A program made the translations under genes and the position numbers. Positions 4,601 to 6,172 of a DNA stretch of 6,172 bases are shown here, one piece after another. Each line of letters starts with the position of its first letter. Positions within the stretch are counted from its first letter, which is position 1. The notes under the pieces are model-generated. The model ran no database searches and was not told where the DNA came from. It saw only the letters and a list, made by a program, of their open reading frames with translations. This DNA is from Candidatus Parcubacteria bacterium (GTDB taxonomy: Bacteria > Patescibacteriota > Patescibacteriia > CAIXNZ01). The stretch covers positions 1 to 6,172 of the forward strand of contig JAPLYF010000008.1 of the NCBI GenBank assembly GCA_026395675.1. The letters are read 5' to 3'.

Positions 4601-4696
4601 AAACAAAAATACCGCTTATTAAAGCGGTATTTTTGTTGTGCTTGCCTTCAGCTTAGGAAATCCTTTAGCTGAACGGGGCTTTCGCCCACAAGCACA
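4601..4696 (-). ncRNA. Candidate free-standing small RNA (three-way junction), unrecognised family
   Basis: On the minus strand a 60-nt segment (4637-4696) folds into a compact three-way junction. P1 pairs TGTGCTTG (4696-4689) with CAAGCACA (4644-4637), perfect over 8 bp. P2 is GGGC-GAAA-GCCC (4687-4676), a 4-bp stem with a GNRA loop. P3 pairs TTCAGCT (4673-4667) with AGCTGAA (4653-4647) and continues past a mismatch to an AGG/CCT tip. Junction linkers are 1, 2 and 2 nt. The terminator hairpin follows with no gap. A promoter ends 5 bp before the segment, and the predicted start (4695 or 4696) is the first base of P1. Total length is about 95 nt. The layout of promoter, folded body and terminator is that of an independent sRNA gene, not a riboswitch, since no gene follows on this strand. 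It lacks the conserved SRP RNA, 6S, tmRNA and hammerhead core sequences that I can check by eye. Function unknown. Confidence 0.6.
4603..4636 (-). terminator. Strong bidirectional hairpin terminator
   Basis: Perfect 15-bp arms ACAAAAATACCGCTT (4603-4617) and AAGCGGTATTTTTGT (4622-4636) enclose a 4-nt loop. A U-run follows on both strands: TTTTTGTTTTC leftward and TTTTTGTTGTG rightward. On the minus strand it ends the small RNA gene directly. On the plus strand it can end the transposase transcript. Confidence 0.85.
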
Positions 4697-4701
4697 TTTA
4701 T

Positions 4702-4730
4702 AATATAACTCAAGTATAATAAAATGTCAA
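4702..4730 (-). promoter_or_regulatory. Promoter of the candidate small RNA
   Basis: A consensus TTGACA (4725-4730) is followed by a 17-bp spacer and TATATT (4702-4707). The predicted start is near 4695, at the first stem of the folded RNA. It lies 39 bp beyond the terminator of the glycosyltransferase gene, so it is not a read-through product. Confidence 0.7.
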
Positions 4731-4768
4731 TATGAGATATTCACAGGTGAAATTTAAAATTTAAAATT

Positions 4769-4800
4769 AAAAAACGCTCTTCCGAAGAAGAACGTTTTTT
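4769..4800 (-). terminator. Terminator of the glycosyltransferase gene
   Basis: Arms of 14 nt (4769-4782, 4787-4800) form a stem with a CGAA loop on the plus strand, which is the C(UUCG)G tetraloop in minus-strand RNA. One position pairs as G-U only on the minus strand and would be a C-A mismatch on the plus strand, so the hairpin is built for leftward transcription. Six Ts end the stem. It lies 20 bp past the gene's stop codon. Confidence 0.88.
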
Positions 4801-4819
4801 ATTATATTTAAGTATTATC

Positions 4820-5971
4820 TTAAGCTTCAACTGTTTGAATCGCTTTATTGGCAATTGCTTCTGAACGCAATGATTCATAAAGCGCCAGAGTCCTTTTGAC
4901 AATATTATCCCAATTATATTCAATTCTTGCTCTTTCTTGCAATTTAAGGCCCATTGTTCCAACTATTTCCTGATGATCAACTAAATATCTTAATTTCTGG
5001 CTTAAGTCACAAATGCTTTTATTTCTAAAGGTTAAAGCCAAGCCAGCGACTGCTTCTTTATTTGGCTCAATATCGCTGCATAAAACAGCTTTACCATAAG
5101 ACATGGCTTCCAATAAAGAAATAGAGAGACCTTCTGCTTCTGATGGCTGCACAAATAAATAAGAATTAGAATATAATTCAGCCAAGGCCTGACCTGTTTG
5201 ATTGCCGGTAAAAATAATATTTTGATTGCCTTCAGCTAGATTCTTTAAATACTGGACATAATTATCAGTATAATTAGCATCGCCAACAATAACCAATTTT
5301 TTATCAACATTCTTTAGAATTGAATAAGCCCTGATCAAATAATGCAGGCCCTTATGCTTAATCAAGCGTGAAACAGCCAAAATATAATCATTACCAGTTA
5401 AACCCCATTTTTCAGTGATTAATTGCGGCTTTACTTTTTCCATGGTTGGTACGCCATTGGGAATGTATTCCAATTCACCGCCAAATTCTTGGCCATGAAC
5501 CAAGCTTTGATATTTGGAAACCGCAATAGTTTTATCTGGCCATCTCACAGAAATATAAGCACCCAAACCCAGACATTTTCTGGCCAAAGCGCCCCATTTT
5601 TTATGTTTCCTATCATCAGAATGAAAAGTAGAAATTATCTTAGTGCTTCTTTTGAATAATTTGGGAATCCAAAGCAAAGCAGACGGACCAATGGCATGAT
5701 AATGAATAATATCAGCTTCCCTTCTTAAAACATCCAAAGTAGCTAAAAAAGTATGAGTTATGGCATCTAAATGCTTTGTTTTTAAGCTGGGCAAATGGAT
5801 TAATTTAACTCCTTTATATTCTTTTAAATCACTGGGTGTATAATGATTTCTGCAATAGACAAAAACCTCGTGGCCTTCTTTGGCTAAACGAGTTGCAAGC
5901 TCTTCTACGTGGCGTTCAACACCGCCGTAAATAGCTGGTATTCCTTTTTGTCCAATAAAGTAAATTTTCAT
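4820..5971 (-). CDS. GT4 family glycosyltransferase with DUF1972-type N-terminus
   Basis: The 383-residue protein is a GT-B glycosyltransferase. The N-terminal acceptor domain opens with IGQKGIPAIYGGVERHVEEL (6-25), the glycine-rich start seen in DUF1972/rhamnosyl-type GT4 enzymes, and has a HYHAIGPSALLW segment (90-101). The C-terminal donor domain (about 185-370) has VSRLIKHKGLHYLI (200-213, Arg202 and Lys205 in donor phosphate positions) and the retaining EX7E motif E280-GLSISLL-E288 followed by AMSYGKAV. It should move a sugar from a nucleotide donor to a growing polysaccharide or glycolipid at the cytoplasmic membrane face. The sugar cannot be told. There is no signal peptide or membrane helix. 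The ATG at 5971 gives the family start MKIYFIGQKG. The gene is monocistronic, with its own promoter (6002-6030), an operator-like repeat over the start site, and a strong terminator. No sugar-pathway neighbour is in the window. There is no Shine-Dalgarno. Confidence 0.92.
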   Translation of the reverse strand: MKIYFIGQKGIPAIYGGVERHVEELATRLAKEGHEVFVYCRNHYTPSDLKEYKGVKLIHLPSLKTKHLDAITHTFLATLDVLRREADIIHYHAIGPSALLWIPKLFKRSTKIISTFHSDDRKHKKWGALARKCLGLGAYISVRWPDKTIAVSKYQSLVHGQEFGGELEYIPNGVPTMEKVKPQLITEKWGLTGNDYILAVSRLIKHKGLHYLIRAYSILKNVDKKLVIVGDANYTDNYVQYLKNLAEGNQNIIFTGNQTGQALAELYSNSYLFVQPSEAEGLSISLLEAMSYGKAVLCSDIEPNKEAVAGLALTFRNKSICDLSQKLRYLVDHQEIVGTMGLKLQERARIEYNWDNIVKRTLALYESLRSEAIANKAIQTVEA

Positions 5972-5978
5972 AGATTTT

Positions 5979-6011
5979 ATGCTATTATTTATTGATCTTA
6001 AATAATAGCAT
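5979..6011. promoter_or_regulatory. 13-bp inverted repeat over the glycosyltransferase start site, likely operator
   Basis: ATGCTATTATTTA (5979-5991) and TAAATAATAGCAT (5999-6011) are perfectly complementary around a 7-bp spacer. The right arm covers the -10 box, and the spacer contains the predicted transcription start (near 5995). Only the left arm would be in the mRNA, so this is a DNA site rather than an RNA hairpin. A dimeric repressor bound here would block RNA polymerase. The left arm could also act as a second -10-like sequence on the opposite strand, but no -35 was found. Confidence 0.55.
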
Positions 6012-6030
6012 ATTTAATAACTTTTGTCAA
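6002..6030 (-). promoter_or_regulatory. Promoter of the glycosyltransferase gene
   Basis: A consensus TTGACA (6025-6030), a 17-bp spacer and TATTAT (6002-6007), preceded by TGC to give an extended -10. The leader to the ATG is about 24 nt. This is the strongest promoter in the window. Confidence 0.8.
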
Positions 6031-6053
6031 GACAAATACTAATTCTTCTTAAA

Positions 6054-6090
6054 TTTATCTAATTTTAGAGAAAAAATTGACTTAGATAAA
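6054..6090. repeat. 9-bp inverted repeat upstream of the glycosyltransferase promoter
   Basis: TTTATCTAA (6054-6062) and TTAGATAAA (6082-6090) are perfect arms around a 19-bp A-rich spacer. They lie 24-60 bp upstream of the -35 box, where a regulator could bind. No other support. Confidence 0.3.
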
Positions 6091-6132
6091 AAAACAGAGG
6101 TTCCCCCCCATTCAATTATATTTGATATTTAA

Positions 6133-6161
6133 AAATTAACAAAAAACATTAACTTTGTCAA
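6133..6161 (-). promoter_or_regulatory. Possible distal promoter for the glycosyltransferase
   Basis: TTGACA (6156-6161), a 17-bp spacer and a weak TAATTT (6133-6138) face the glycosyltransferase gene. The 12-base context TGTCTTGACAAA is the same as at the proximal promoter (6023-6034). The rest of 6091-6172 shows no gene. Confidence 0.3.
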
Positions 6162-6172
6162 GACACGTCGTT

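Noticed and set aside
4637..4696. Hammerhead ribozyme, SRP RNA or a riboswitch
   Set aside because: The three-way junction lacks the CUGANGA and GAAA core of hammerheads in the right places and the GGAAGCAG-type SRP loop; no gene follows in cis, so a riboswitch is unlikely.
4741..4962. Minus-strand 73-codon frame overlapping the glycosyltransferase end
   Set aside because: It runs through the terminator at 4769-4800 and lies out of frame inside a well-supported gene.
5423..5659. Plus-strand 78-codon frame
   Set aside because: It lies antisense within the glycosyltransferase gene, without promoter or family resemblance.

Overview
The window is AT-rich and gene-dense. It reads as an accessory stretch of a Candidate Phyla Radiation (Patescibacteria, Parcubacteria-like) genome. 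The support is indirect: a sigma factor paired with a DUF5667 membrane protein, a short excisionase-like HTH protein, an S23-type four-helix-bundle protein, a REP-associated Y1 transposase, many short GC-rich palindromes in AT-rich intergenic DNA, and no Shine-Dalgarno sequence before any of the six genes. The lineage is an inference from gene content, as no rRNA or marker gene is present.

Left part (1-1140): a repeat-rich region. It holds a broken or structured segment at 107-298, palindromes, and one intact minus-strand gene for an S23/IVS-type four-helix-bundle protein (521-862), flanked by AT-rich simple-sequence DNA. Middle left (1141-3210): a minus-strand two-gene operon. An ECF-like sigma factor (2554-3117) is followed after 27 bp by a membrane-anchored DUF5667 protein (1141-2526) that probably controls it. 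A TTGAAC-N17-TAAAAT promoter sits at 3180-3208 and fixes the sigma start at 3117.

Middle right (3266-4550): a 39-bp palindrome, a small plus-strand HTH gene (3421-3708), and a REP/transposase unit. Paired, oppositely oriented 25-bp REP units (3692-3912 and 4475-4550) flank an intact REP-associated Y1 transposase gene (3929-4474). The two unit types keep the same flanks and the same hairpin while two base pairs of the stem change together. A second family, a 26-bp palindrome, sits inside one REP hairpin loop, in intergenic DNA, and twice in frame inside the DUF5667 gene.

Right part (4601-6172): the most unusual object is a compact minus-strand locus at 4601-4730. It has a TTGACA-N17-TATATT promoter, a predicted three-way-junction RNA that begins at the inferred transcription start, and a 15-bp hairpin terminator directly after it. 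It looks like a free-standing small RNA gene of about 95 nt that I do not recognise. Beyond it are the terminator and gene of a GT4 glycosyltransferase (4820-5971, minus), whose promoter (6002-6030) is overlapped by a perfect 13-bp inverted repeat centred on the start of transcription.

The sigma/DUF5667 pair and the glycosyltransferase are ordinary host functions in envelope and stress regulation. The REP units, 26-bp palindromes and S23 gene form the repeat-driven, changeable part.
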